DNA from: 2-01-FULL-39-10-A sp964525395
GTDB lineage: Bacteria > Patescibacteriota > Microgenomatia > Levybacterales > UBA12049
Length of the DNA stretch: 21,881 nt
NCBI GenBank assembly: GCA_964525395.1
Contig: CAZGGU010000016.1
Span: 1-21,881 of the forward strand
Reading direction: 5' to 3'
Position numbers and translations under genes: made by a program. Below the pieces are notes generated by a model, which saw nothing but the letters and a program-made list of their open reading frames with translations, searched no databases and was not told the DNA's origin. This document shows, piece after piece, positions 6,060 through 13,223 of the stretch (positions within the stretch are counted from its first letter, which is position 1; every line of letters begins with the position of its first letter).

Positions 6060-6420
6060 ATAAATGCCAAATGTGTGGTGTAAAAATAACAACACCTATA
6101 ATTACAGCTCCGATTGCTGAGATTAATACCATTCCTGCAGAAACATCTTTAGCGATTTTTGCTTCTTCTCGATAGTCCTTGGTGACCAAATCAACTACTT
6201 CTTCGATAGCCGTATTTATCATTTCAGTTGCTATTACCATTACTATGGCCATAATTAGTATGGTTATTTCTACAGAGGACATGCGTAACAAAAAGCAGGT
6301 AATGACTACAGCAAAAGCGAAAAGAATGTGAATTCGCAAATTTCGATTCGAGGAAAAAGAATATTTAATTCCACTTGCAGCATATTTAAAAGAGCTTAGT
6401 AGATTAGGACTTTTTTGCAT
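6052..6420 (-). CDS. dgkA: Diacylglycerol/undecaprenol kinase family protein
   Basis: This 122-aa integral membrane protein has three hydrophobic helices (about 29-48, 51-70 and 95-115) and the family active-site motif EMINTAIEEVVDL (66-78), plus RNLRIH (26-31) at the membrane edge and AKDVSAGMVL (88-97). Proteins of this length with this motif in Gram-positive-like bacteria phosphorylate undecaprenol rather than diacylglycerol; I infer the same here. Its start overlaps the end of the PAP2 phosphatase gene by 17 bp, so the two are co-transcribed and probably translationally coupled. Kinase plus phosphatase suggests control of the undecaprenyl phosphate pool. Confidence 0.9.
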   Translation of the reverse strand: MQKSPNLLSSFKYAASGIKYSFSSNRNLRIHILFAFAVVITCFLLRMSSVEITILIMAIVMVIATEMINTAIEEVVDLVTKDYREEAKIAKDVSAGMVLISAIGAVIIGVVIFTPHIWHLFN

Positions 6421-7105
6421 GTTTTAATCTTTTAAATATTATAACTTTTTCAAAGACAATAGCAAAGGTTAACCAAACAGCACCAGCTATATAGCCAGCT
6501 AGCACATCTGAAGGGTAATGTACGCCCAAATAAACCCTACTTAAGCCGATCAAGAGTATGATAAATCCACATGCGAGAGTTAGTAGTAATGTTAATTTTT
6601 TATTTTTGGTTTCTCTGTAAACAAAATATGCAAGTAATGAATAAAACATAAATCCGTTCATTGCGTGTCCAGAAGGAAAACTGTAAGAATTTTCGTGTAT
6701 TAGAGCGCTTATATCTGGTCTTGGTCTCTGAAAAAAATATTTTAAATAACCATTTATAAGAACCGTAGAAAATAAAATACCTAAATAAATCAAAGCATCC
6801 TTTTTTCTGTAAAAAGCGATCACGAAAGCAGAAATTATTGATCCTATAACCAATACGAATGGGCTTCCTAGTGATGTAAAGAAAAACATTATCTTAGTTA
6901 ATTCGGGATTATGAAAAGTATAGAAAATATTTGAAATCTGATTATCGATTTGATTTATATCTCTGTCTAAGACTTCATCAGCTATTTGCAGGAATAGATA
7001 AATAAAAATTAGGGTAATTATGGCGCCTAGAATTATTTCTAAAAAAAGCTTAAAAGCAAGCTCGGAATCGAGGTGGTAATTAATTAAAGCTCTAACTTTC
7101 TTCAT
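6404..7105 (-). CDS. PAP2 family membrane phosphatase
   Basis: The 233-aa polytopic membrane protein carries the full PAP2 triad of motifs: KYFFQRPRP (122-130), SFPSGHA (142-148, with His147) and SRVYLGVHYPSD (189-200, with Arg190 and His196). About six hydrophobic segments fit the family. Likely substrates are undecaprenyl diphosphate or a phosphatidate-type lipid; the co-transcribed undecaprenol kinase-like gene favours the lipid carrier. The ATG sits inside a 21-bp palindromic region that also holds a candidate -10 box, leaving a leader of only about 6 nt. Confidence 0.9.
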   Translation of the reverse strand: MKKVRALINYHLDSELAFKLFLEIILGAIITLIFIYLFLQIADEVLDRDINQIDNQISNIFYTFHNPELTKIMFFFTSLGSPFVLVIGSIISAFVIAFYRKKDALIYLGILFSTVLINGYLKYFFQRPRPDISALIHENSYSFPSGHAMNGFMFYSLLAYFVYRETKNKKLTLLLTLACGFIILLIGLSRVYLGVHYPSDVLAGYIAGAVWLTFAIVFEKVIIFKRLKHAKKS

Positions 7106-7125
7106 TTATACTATTTTAGTATAAA
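7105..7125. promoter_or_regulatory. Palindrome over -10 and start of the PAP2 gene
   Basis: TTTATACT (7105-7112) and AGTATAAA (7118-7125) are perfect inverted repeats with a 5-nt centre. On the minus strand the upstream arm contains TATACT (7123-7118), the best -10 candidate, and the downstream arm runs into the ATG (7105-7103). It may be an operator, or just two A/T-rich -10-like boxes. Confidence 0.4.
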
Positions 7126-7148
7126 CTTTGTGAAAGTAAAAAATGAAG

Positions 7149-7673
7149 TTAGATTTTGCTTACAGAATCTAGGATAAGAACTGGTCCAAGCTTCCACTCA
7201 GAAAAGTTATTATTATCAAGAAGTAATTCAGGTGAATCAAGTTTATAACCAAGTTCTTTTTCAAGCTGTTCTCTATTTAAAATTCTAACAGTTCCTACTG
7301 CTCTAACTGATACCTTGTCTCCAAGCGCAAGCTGCATTTCTCCGGCATTTTCAGGAAGTGGAAATGAATTATTTGAAATAACAATTAACTGTGAAACTTG
7401 TCCAAATCTAGCGTTAGAATTAGACATTGTAAATGAACGGTTTGTGATCCAATCATATACTTTTGAGTCTACTGTTGCTTTTTGATCCTTATAAACCACT
7501 GGATTAGTTACGATTTCATCAGCAGAAACTGCTTTTAATTGAACTTCTTCTACGGCATCTTTTACGCCAGTTGTTCTATGAGCTAGGCCTATGATTCCGC
7601 GCACGATGAAAATCAGGGCTAAAAAACCAATAATTGTGAGGAGAATCGCGAGAATGATATACTTCTTTTCCAT
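7149..7673 (-). CDS. Membrane-anchored hypothetical protein, possible OB-fold
   Basis: The 174-aa protein has one N-terminal transmembrane helix (about 5-29) and an extracytoplasmic domain. It contains alternating beta strands with VVYKDQKATVDSKVYDWITN and a GDKVSVRAVGTVRILN core (about residues 120-135), a pattern like small OB-fold proteins; this is inference only. It lacks cysteines in the exported part. It follows obg but has its own strong promoter, TTGACA-17-TATGCT, with the -10 only 7 nt from the ATG. Function unknown. Confidence 0.7.
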   Translation of the reverse strand: MEKKYIILAILLTIIGFLALIFIVRGIIGLAHRTTGVKDAVEEVQLKAVSADEIVTNPVVYKDQKATVDSKVYDWITNRSFTMSNSNARFGQVSQLIVISNNSFPLPENAGEMQLALGDKVSVRAVGTVRILNREQLEKELGYKLDSPELLLDNNNFSEWKLGPVLILDSVSKI

Positions 7674-7680
7674 GTCCTAT

Positions 7681-7709
7681 AGCATACATTATTTTAAGGT
7701 AATTGTCAA
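7681..7709 (-). promoter_or_regulatory. Consensus-like promoter of the 174-aa membrane protein gene
   Basis: TTGACA (7709-7704), a 17-nt spacer and TATGCT (7686-7681) give a near-ideal sigma-70 type promoter; the ATG is 7 nt further on. The 8-bp inverted repeat CCTATAGC (7676-7683) / GCTATAGG (7710-7717) brackets it. Confidence 0.6.
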
Positions 7710-7733
7710 GCTATAGGCCTTAATTGACAATTA
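7700..7733. repeat. Inverted repeat at the obg stop codon
   Basis: TAATTGTCAA (7700-7709) and TTGACAATTA (7724-7733) are perfect 10-bp inverted repeats around a 14-nt centre. On the minus strand the first arm begins with the obg TAA and the second contains the -35 box of the next gene. The hairpin is A/T-rich without a clear T tract, so termination is uncertain. Confidence 0.5.
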
Positions 7734-8690
7734 TTTGAGGCTAGAATTAATAACATCTTCTAAATTCTTAAGTGAGTCTAAATCGTAAATAGACACGTTA
7801 AAAATATCTTTTTTTAGCTTCTTTAATTCTTTTTCTTTTTCTTTAAGTTCCTCAGTTGTGATTAAATCAGTTTTAGTTAAAAGAATTATCTCTGGTTTTT
7901 CTAAAAGCTTTTCGTTATATTTTTCAAATTCTTCCCTAACTGTTACATATGTTTTAAGAGGCTCAGGATTATCTGAAGCTATACAGTGCACAAGTAATTT
8001 AGTTTTCTCAATATGTTTAAGAAATTTAATTCCGAGTCCTTTTCCATCACTAGCGCCTTCGATTAAACCAGGTATGTCAGCAATTAGATGTGTATTTAAA
8101 ACTCCGATATTGGGTTCAAGCGTGGTGAAAGGATAATCTCCTATTTTTGGATTTGCATTAGTAATTTGTGCCAAGAGACTGCTTTTTCCTGCATTGGGAA
8201 GACCGATAAGTCCCACTTCTGCAATAAATTTAAGCTCAAGGTTAAGGTTTTTCTCTTGTCCAAGTTGACCGTATTCAGCGTATTTTGGTGATTGCTGAGT
8301 TGCAGTTTTAAATTCATTATTTCCTCTTCCTCCGATTCCGCCCTTGGCAATAAGAATTGGCTCATCGTTTCTTATTTCAATTGATTTATTTGTATCTAAA
8401 TCTGTAACAATTGTACCGATTGGAAGAAGAACTGTTTTATGTTCTGCATTTTTGCCAAATAGATTGCTGCGAGCTCCGTCTACTCCATTCTCTCCAATAA
8501 TTTCTTTCTTAAATGCGAAATCTTTTAAATCATTAATGTTGGTAGAACCCTTAAAGAATATATTTCCACCGTTACCGCCATTTCCCCCATCGGGGCCACC
8601 TCTTGAAGTTTGACCATTCCTTATGAAAGAAACTGCACCGTTTCCACCCTTCCCTGCTTTAATTTTAATATTTACATTATCTATTAACAT
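7731..8690 (-). CDS. obg: GTPase Obg, short form without C-terminal domain
   Basis: The 319-aa GTPase acts in late 50S ribosome assembly and stress control. Residues 1-155 form the glycine-rich Obg fold (KAGKGGNGAVSF, then RGGPDGGNGGNGGN). The G domain follows with G1 GLPNAGKSS, G3 DIPGLIEGAS and G4 TKTD. Typical Obg proteins are longer (about 340-430 aa) and some carry a C-terminal OCT domain; none is present here. It is the last gene of the typA-helicase-obg operon, starting 5 nt after the helicase stop codon. Confidence 0.94.
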   Translation of the reverse strand: MLIDNVNIKIKAGKGGNGAVSFIRNGQTSRGGPDGGNGGNGGNIFFKGSTNINDLKDFAFKKEIIGENGVDGARSNLFGKNAEHKTVLLPIGTIVTDLDTNKSIEIRNDEPILIAKGGIGGRGNNEFKTATQQSPKYAEYGQLGQEKNLNLELKFIAEVGLIGLPNAGKSSLLAQITNANPKIGDYPFTTLEPNIGVLNTHLIADIPGLIEGASDGKGLGIKFLKHIEKTKLLVHCIASDNPEPLKTYVTVREEFEKYNEKLLEKPEIILLTKTDLITTEELKEKEKELKKLKKDIFNVSIYDLDSLKNLEDVINSSLK

Positions 8691-8695
8691 ATTAG

Positions 8696-9901
8696 CTACT
8701 CCACAAAAGTAAGGGCGATTCCTCGTTTTCCTGCGCGTCCAGTGCGGCCAATTCTATGCACATAATCCTCATAGGAAGCTGGGGCGTCGTAATTAATTAC
8801 ATGAGTTACATTATCAATATCAAGTCCACGAGAAGCTACATCAGTTGCAAGAAGTATTTTTATATCACCATTCTTAAAACCATCTAAAGCTCTTTGACGC
8901 TGGCCTTGTGATTTATTTCCATGAATAGATGCTGCTCTAAATCCACGATTAATAAGTGTTTTAGATAGTTTCTCAATTCCCCATTTAGTTCTTCCAAATA
9001 TCATCACTTTATCAAAACCATCCTGAGCGATGAGATCATGAAGCGTGTCAACTTTTTTAGCGTGATCTGTAACTTTAATAATATTTTGCTCAATATTTTC
9101 AGATGTTTCCTGAACTTTGACAGAGACTGTAACTGGGTTAGTTACAAAATTCTGTAAAATTTCATTGGTTCTTTTATCAAGTGTAGCTGAGAAAAAGAGA
9201 GATTGTCTTTTTCTTGGAAGCTTAGAAACTAAAAATTTAATATCATGGATAAATCCAATATCAAGCATTCTATCTACTTCGTCCAAAACTACATTGGGAA
9301 ACATTGCTAGATTAAGTTTATTTCTTTGAACAAGATCCTTAAGTCTTCCCGGAGTGCCGATTACATAATGAGGGCTATGTTTTAGTCTAGCTTCTTGTCG
9401 ATGAAGATTAGATCCTCCGATAAGCAAAACTGCTTCCAAATCTGTTCCTTTGGCAAAGATTTTAAATTCATCCATAATCTGATTTGCAAGTTCACGGGTG
9501 GGTGCAACGATTAATACTCTTTCATTTCTGAATCTTTCAGTTTTATTGATTAAAGGAACAAGAAAAGCAGCAGTCTTACCTGTGCCTGTATTAGCGATTC
9601 CGATTAGATCTCTGCCTTCAAGAATGGCTAAAATAGATTTGTCTTGAATTTCAGTAAGATTTTTATAACCTCTTTCTTCAATATTTCTTTTGATTCGGTC
9701 AGAAACTGGAAGGTTTGCGATTGGATTATTTGCTATGTAATCAGTTGTTTCTTCAGCTGCTGTGGCCTGTTTTATAAATAAATTAGAATCAAGTTTGGTT
9801 ATCTTTTGATTACTGCGTTTAAAGTTTTGATTTCTAGAGTTATTATTTCTATTTCCGTTAAATCTTCGATTATTCCTTTGGGAGTTATTTGAGTGGTACA
9901 T
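8696..9901 (-). CDS. DEAD-box RNA helicase (DEVD variant)
   Basis: The 401-aa protein is an ATP-dependent RNA helicase, probably for rRNA or mRNA remodelling. Residues 1-35 are a low-complexity Asn/Arg/Gln-rich tail, likely to bind RNA. The core has the Q motif (GYKNLTEIQ), motif I ANTGTGKT, Ia APTRELANQ, Ib TPGRL, II DEVD instead of DEAD, III SAT, V TDVASRGLDI and VI HRIGRTGRAGK. The protein stops about 12 residues after motif VI, so it has no C-terminal extension; bacterial relatives often carry their basic tail there, whereas this one has it at the N terminus. It begins 1 nt after the typA stop codon, preceded by AAGGAAA as ribosome-binding site. Confidence 0.93.
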   Translation of the reverse strand: MYHSNNSQRNNRRFNGNRNNNSRNQNFKRSNQKITKLDSNLFIKQATAAEETTDYIANNPIANLPVSDRIKRNIEERGYKNLTEIQDKSILAILEGRDLIGIANTGTGKTAAFLVPLINKTERFRNERVLIVAPTRELANQIMDEFKIFAKGTDLEAVLLIGGSNLHRQEARLKHSPHYVIGTPGRLKDLVQRNKLNLAMFPNVVLDEVDRMLDIGFIHDIKFLVSKLPRKRQSLFFSATLDKRTNEILQNFVTNPVTVSVKVQETSENIEQNIIKVTDHAKKVDTLHDLIAQDGFDKVMIFGRTKWGIEKLSKTLINRGFRAASIHGNKSQGQRQRALDGFKNGDIKILLATDVASRGLDIDNVTHVINYDAPASYEDYVHRIGRTGRAGKRGIALTFVE

Positions 9902-9902
9902 A

Positions 9903-11708
9903 TTAATTTCCTTGTGCCTTCATGCGTCTAGCTTCAACTTCGTCAAGGATGGTTTTTCTAATTCTGATACTTTGTGGTGTAATTTCCACGAGCTCATCAT
10001 CAGAGATGTATTCAATCGCATCTTCTAAGCTCATTTCTTTAGGAGTTTTGAAATAAATTGATACCCCATCGCCTTTAGATCTGTGGTTAGTAAGCTGCTT
10101 TACTTTGCACGCATTTACGCTGATATCATCATTTCTAGAATTTTGACCAATAACTTGACCTTTATAAACATTAACAGCCGGTCCTATGAAGAGCTGTCCT
10201 CTTTCCTGGATGCTATTCAAGCTATATAGATTAGTGACCCCTGCCTCATGTGCGACAAGTGAGCCTTGTTCTCTTTCATGGGTATATCCGTTATCCTCAG
10301 CAAATTCCATGAATGAGGTGTTAATTATTCCTAAACCTCTTGTATCAGTAATAAATTCACTTCTGTAGCCAAATAAACCTTTAGTAGAAACTGTAAATTC
10401 TAAATAAGAGATTCCATTTACGGAATTCATATCTTTTAGCTCTCCTCGTCTTACTCCCATTTTTTGCATGACTGTGCCAGCAAATTCGTCAGGAACCTCA
10501 ATAAAGACTCTTTCATAAGGAATAAGTGTTTTTCCGTCAACTATCTTATTTATTACCTGAGGGCGCGCTACTTGGAACTCATACCCCTCTCTTCTCATGC
10601 GTTCAATAAGAATAGCTAGATGTAATTCACCTCGTCCGGAAACGGTCCAGTTTCCTGTTGAATCATCTTCTACAAATAGAGCCATGTCTGTTTCAAGCTC
10701 TTTATATAATCTATCTCTAATCTGGCGAGAGGTTTTAAATTCACCCTCACGACCTCCAAACGGAGAATTATTAACCATAAATGTCATTCTAATAGTAGGT
10801 TCATCAATATCTAGGATTGGTAGGGCAATTGGTGTAATAGGGTCTGCGATTGTTTCTCCAATAACGGGTTCTTTAATTCCTGCTACAGCTACGATGTCTC
10901 CAGCTTCAGCTTCGGGAGTTTCAATTCTATCTAATCCTTGGAAAGTCATGAGCGAAGTGACTCTAGTTTTTATAATTTCACCCGTTTTGGTGATTTGAGC
11001 AATTTCCTGATTAGCTTTAATAATACCGTTTTGGACACGTCCTACTGCGATTCTACCTTTATGGGTATCACTTGAAAGCGTGGTAATTAAAATTTGCAGC
11101 GGTTTTTCAGGATCAACTATGGGAGCTGGAATTTCCTTAAGTATCTCATCAAAAATTGGAGTGATATCCTTCATAGTTGATAAATCAGGCTCAAGTCCAG
11201 CTAGTCCATTTTTCGCTGAAGCATAGACTGTAGGGAAAAAAGCTGTCTCATCGTCTGCGCCAAGCTCTAAGAATAAATCTAAAGTTTTATCTAAAACGTA
11301 GCTAATTCTAGCGTCAGGCTTATCGATCTTGTTTACCACTACAATAATTTTTAGCTTCATTTCTAATGCTTTTTTAAGTACGAACCTGGTTTGAGGCATA
11401 GGTCCTTCTTTAGCATCAATTAAGAGTAAGCAGCCATCAGCCATTTTAAGTACTCTTTCTACTTCTCCACCGAAATCAGCGTGTCCAGGAGTATCAATGA
11501 TGTTAATTTTAGTGTCATTCCAAACAATAGAAGCATTTTTAGAGAAAATAGTAATTCCACGCTCTTTTTCAAGCTCGTTTGAATCCATGATGAGAGTATC
11601 TGAAGTATCTTTTGCAAGTTTAGTTTCAGACTGTTTAAGTAGTGCGTCTACCAAGGTTGTTTTGCCGTGGTCTACGTGAGCAATAATCGCAACATTACGT
11701 ATATTCAT
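9903..11708 (-). CDS. typA: Ribosome-associated GTPase TypA/BipA
   Basis: The 601-aa translational GTPase binds the ribosome and supports 50S assembly, especially in stress or cold. G1 AHVDHGKTT (10-18), G2 RGITI, G3 DTPGHADFGG and G4 NKIDKPDAR are all intact. The beta-barrel and EF-G-like domains III and V follow, and the C-terminal TypA-specific domain ends with a KGDGVSIYFKTPKEMSLEDA stretch. Length is normal. It is the first gene of the operon with the DEAD-box helicase and obg, a grouping that fits ribosome biogenesis. Its leader of about 47 nt ends in a terminator-like hairpin that touches the ATG. Confidence 0.96.
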   Translation of the reverse strand: MNIRNVAIIAHVDHGKTTLVDALLKQSETKLAKDTSDTLIMDSNELEKERGITIFSKNASIVWNDTKINIIDTPGHADFGGEVERVLKMADGCLLLIDAKEGPMPQTRFVLKKALEMKLKIIVVVNKIDKPDARISYVLDKTLDLFLELGADDETAFFPTVYASAKNGLAGLEPDLSTMKDITPIFDEILKEIPAPIVDPEKPLQILITTLSSDTHKGRIAVGRVQNGIIKANQEIAQITKTGEIIKTRVTSLMTFQGLDRIETPEAEAGDIVAVAGIKEPVIGETIADPITPIALPILDIDEPTIRMTFMVNNSPFGGREGEFKTSRQIRDRLYKELETDMALFVEDDSTGNWTVSGRGELHLAILIERMRREGYEFQVARPQVINKIVDGKTLIPYERVFIEVPDEFAGTVMQKMGVRRGELKDMNSVNGISYLEFTVSTKGLFGYRSEFITDTRGLGIINTSFMEFAEDNGYTHEREQGSLVAHEAGVTNLYSLNSIQERGQLFIGPAVNVYKGQVIGQNSRNDDISVNACKVKQLTNHRSKGDGVSIYFKTPKEMSLEDAIEYISDDELVEITPQSIRIRKTILDEVEARRMKAQGN

Positions 11709-11737
11709 AAAAAAACCCTTCGCAAATGCTCAGGGTT
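11709..11737 (-). terminator. Attenuator-like hairpin in the typA leader
   Basis: On the minus strand AACCCT (11737-11732) pairs with AGGGTT (11719-11714), and a T7 run (11715-11709) directly precedes the ATG. The loop could extend the stem through tandem G-A pairs and two GC pairs (GA-GC-ATTT-GC-GA). It lies downstream of the typA promoter, so it would act on typA itself rather than on the upstream gene. GGTTAACC (11741-11734) overlaps the 5' arm and could form a competing structure. Confidence 0.6.
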
Positions 11738-11755
11738 AACCGACTTTGTTTTGTA

Positions 11756-11764
11756 ATTATAACA
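11756..11764 (-). promoter_or_regulatory. Extended -10 promoter of the typA operon
   Basis: The minus strand reads TGTTATAAT, 47 nt upstream of the typA ATG, one of the few longer leaders in the window. No good -35 is seen. Confidence 0.65.
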
Positions 11765-11783
11765 GAAAGAACGATTAAAATCT

Positions 11784-11795
11784 ATCCTATAGGAT
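11784..11795. promoter_or_regulatory. 12-bp perfect palindrome upstream of the typA promoter
   Basis: ATCCTATAGGAT is a perfect palindrome overlapping the last base of the preceding gene's stop codon and lying where a -35 region would be. It could be an operator; its CCTATAG core also appears in the inverted repeat flanking the promoter at 7681-7709. Confidence 0.35.
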
Positions 11796-12124
11796 TATTT
11801 ATGATTGCGGCTATCTTCTATGTCTTTATGTAATTCTTTCTTGAGATCCGCTGCTGTTTTTTTTATCTTATCCTCAATATGCTCTACTCTTTCATTTAGT
11901 ATTTTCCAAAGCTTAGCATCGTCACCTTCTGCATAAACTTGCATGAATTCCAGTTTGTCTTTCTCAGAAAGCTCTGAAAGCACCGCATCCAAAATCGCCT
12001 GATGTAAATTCTCTTCGACTAAATCAATTAGATGTTTTCTTTCCTCTTGATCCATTTCCATATCAGCCAAAGCGAGGCTTATGGAAGAAGTTTCTACTAC
12101 ATCTGAATAAAATCTTTTTTTCAT
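11795..12124 (-). CDS. Small helical protein, possibly DUF5663-type
   Basis: The 109-aa protein is highly charged and helical with no membrane segment. The central part (about 35-75, with LHQAILDAVLSELSEKDKLE and a short acidic loop AEGDDAKLW) resembles the small DUF5663-type proteins known from CPR genomes, though I am not certain of that assignment. The C-terminal 35 residues look like an amphipathic or coiled-coil helix. The ATG overlaps the TAA of the upstream gene by one base (TAATG), so it is translationally coupled to the exported protein. Function unknown. Confidence 0.65.
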   Translation of the reverse strand: MKKRFYSDVVETSSISLALADMEMDQEERKHLIDLVEENLHQAILDAVLSELSEKDKLEFMQVYAEGDDAKLWKILNERVEHIEDKIKKTAADLKKELHKDIEDSRNHK

Positions 12125-13005
12125 TATTTTGGTTCAATTGGCCCAAGCGATATATCGTCATTCGGGTCTTCTATAAAATAATATAGCACAGGACCTCTTG
12201 CCTTGCCATCTACCCTCTCAAGTTGTTTCATGACTTCAGGCGAGCCTCCTAAATGTTTTCCAGTCCATTCTGCTGGCCCTGCATCGCCAATTACAGCCAC
12301 CACTGCTTTTCCATTTTGAGGGTTAACTACCAACATTTTTCTAAATTTATAAAAATCTCTGTATTCTGCAACTTTATTATTAAAATCTGGTGAAAGAAAA
12401 GTTTGAACTGCGATGTAGTATTTTTCTCTTTGATCGTCCTCCTCAGTCATAGATGCTCTGGAAGTAGCAAAATACCCCCAGGCACCCAAACCTGGTGCCA
12501 TTCCTGAAGAATAATATTTAGATGAATCTTCCGCATTCCCATCAAAATGTGTAGCCATGGTGTCTCCTGGATAGCGAGCAAGATGCTGTTCGGCTCCGAT
12601 TAAGCCATAGCTTCGGTTAAGTCTAAGTCCATTCATCTCAGCGGTTACATTCATTCCATAATCTTTAGATAAAATATCTTCGATTTTCGCTTCTTCCTCA
12701 GTAGTTAAGGGTCTCATTTCATCAGGTAGTGCATGGCCTAAATCTGAGATCATAAAAGCTTTAGTGCCGATTTTAAACTCTTGTTGAGGTAGATTGGATG
12801 CGCTTTGTGTAGCTGGCACTGCCTGAATGGGAGTAGTAGCTAACATTATACTTCCTAGTGCTCCTACTGCTAACTGCTTGGAATTTTCGTTAAGCCATTT
12901 ATATGCTGATGAATGTTTTTCAGCAATCTTTGAAGTAACATCTTGGTGACGTTTTATCCATTTATCTTTAAGATATTCGTAATTTTTACTTTTTGTATTT
13001 TTCAT
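12124..13005 (-). CDS. Exported/anchored protein with possible DPBB-like motif
   Basis: The 293-aa protein has an unusual long basic N-region (1-43, with KYLKDKW-like charged helix) before a hydrophobic stretch (44-61, LAVGALGSIMLATTPI) and an AVPA-type cleavage area, so it is probably exported or anchored. The large outside domain contains SSGMAPGLGAWGYFATS (about 166-182) and VVNPQNGKAVVAVIGDAGP (about 226-244), the latter resembling the V-x-N-x-x-N-G-K...D-x-GP strand of double-psi beta-barrel lytic proteins such as RlpA. This fold idea is inference. I recall similar proteins in Microgenomates but no named function. It is the first gene of a coupled pair and diverges from the gene at 13080. 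Confidence 0.7.
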   Translation of the reverse strand: MKNTKSKNYEYLKDKWIKRHQDVTSKIAEKHSSAYKWLNENSKQLAVGALGSIMLATTPIQAVPATQSASNLPQQEFKIGTKAFMISDLGHALPDEMRPLTTEEEAKIEDILSKDYGMNVTAEMNGLRLNRSYGLIGAEQHLARYPGDTMATHFDGNAEDSSKYYSSGMAPGLGAWGYFATSRASMTEEDDQREKYYIAVQTFLSPDFNNKVAEYRDFYKFRKMLVVNPQNGKAVVAVIGDAGPAEWTGKHLGGSPEVMKQLERVDGKARGPVLYYFIEDPNDDISLGPIEPK

Positions 13006-13043
13006 CCAAATAAATACCTAATAAAATAGTAATACAAAACTGT

Positions 13044-13073
13044 TTGCAAATGCAATTTTAAGCGAGTTATAAT
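13044..13073 (+). promoter_or_regulatory. Promoter of the microprotein/CHRD unit, leaderless
   Basis: TTGCAA (13044-13049), 18-nt spacer, TATAAT (13068-13073), then 6 nt to the ATG at 13080. This supports the small ORF that follows as a real gene. Confidence 0.65.
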
Positions 13074-13079
13074 CTTTGT

Positions 13080-13223
13080 ATGAAGATAAGTGAAAAGAAT
13101 AAAGAAAGGCTCTTTGAGCTTTTAATGCTTGTGACAGGCTTTGTGGGTCTTTTAATACTTTTCACGGTTTTATTTGCAGGTCCGAGATTCATTATTAATC
13201 TCTTGGTAGAATTTTTCAGATGA
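13080..13223 (+). CDS. 47-aa single-span membrane microprotein
   Basis: Translation gives a 47-aa protein with a charged N terminus (MKISEKNKERLFE), one hydrophobic helix (about 14-34) and a short amphipathic tail ending EFFR. Three points support it: a clear promoter with the -10 exactly 6 nt before the ATG, an uninterrupted frame, and a stop overlapping the next start as ATGA (13220-13223), a translational coupling arrangement. It has no recognisable family. It could assist the coupled CHRD-like protein, or merely serve as a coupling leader. Confidence 0.65.
   Translation: MKISEKNKERLFELLMLVTGFVGLLILFTVLFAGPRFIINLLVEFFR

Noticed and set aside
8141..8365. Overlapping open frames within obg, and similar frames within typA and the helicase gene
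   Set aside because: They lie inside genes with complete, conserved protein motifs and have no start signals of their own.
11709..11764. A known riboswitch class in the typA leader
   Set aside because: The leader is only about 40 nt and shows one hairpin plus a small palindrome; no known aptamer core fits.
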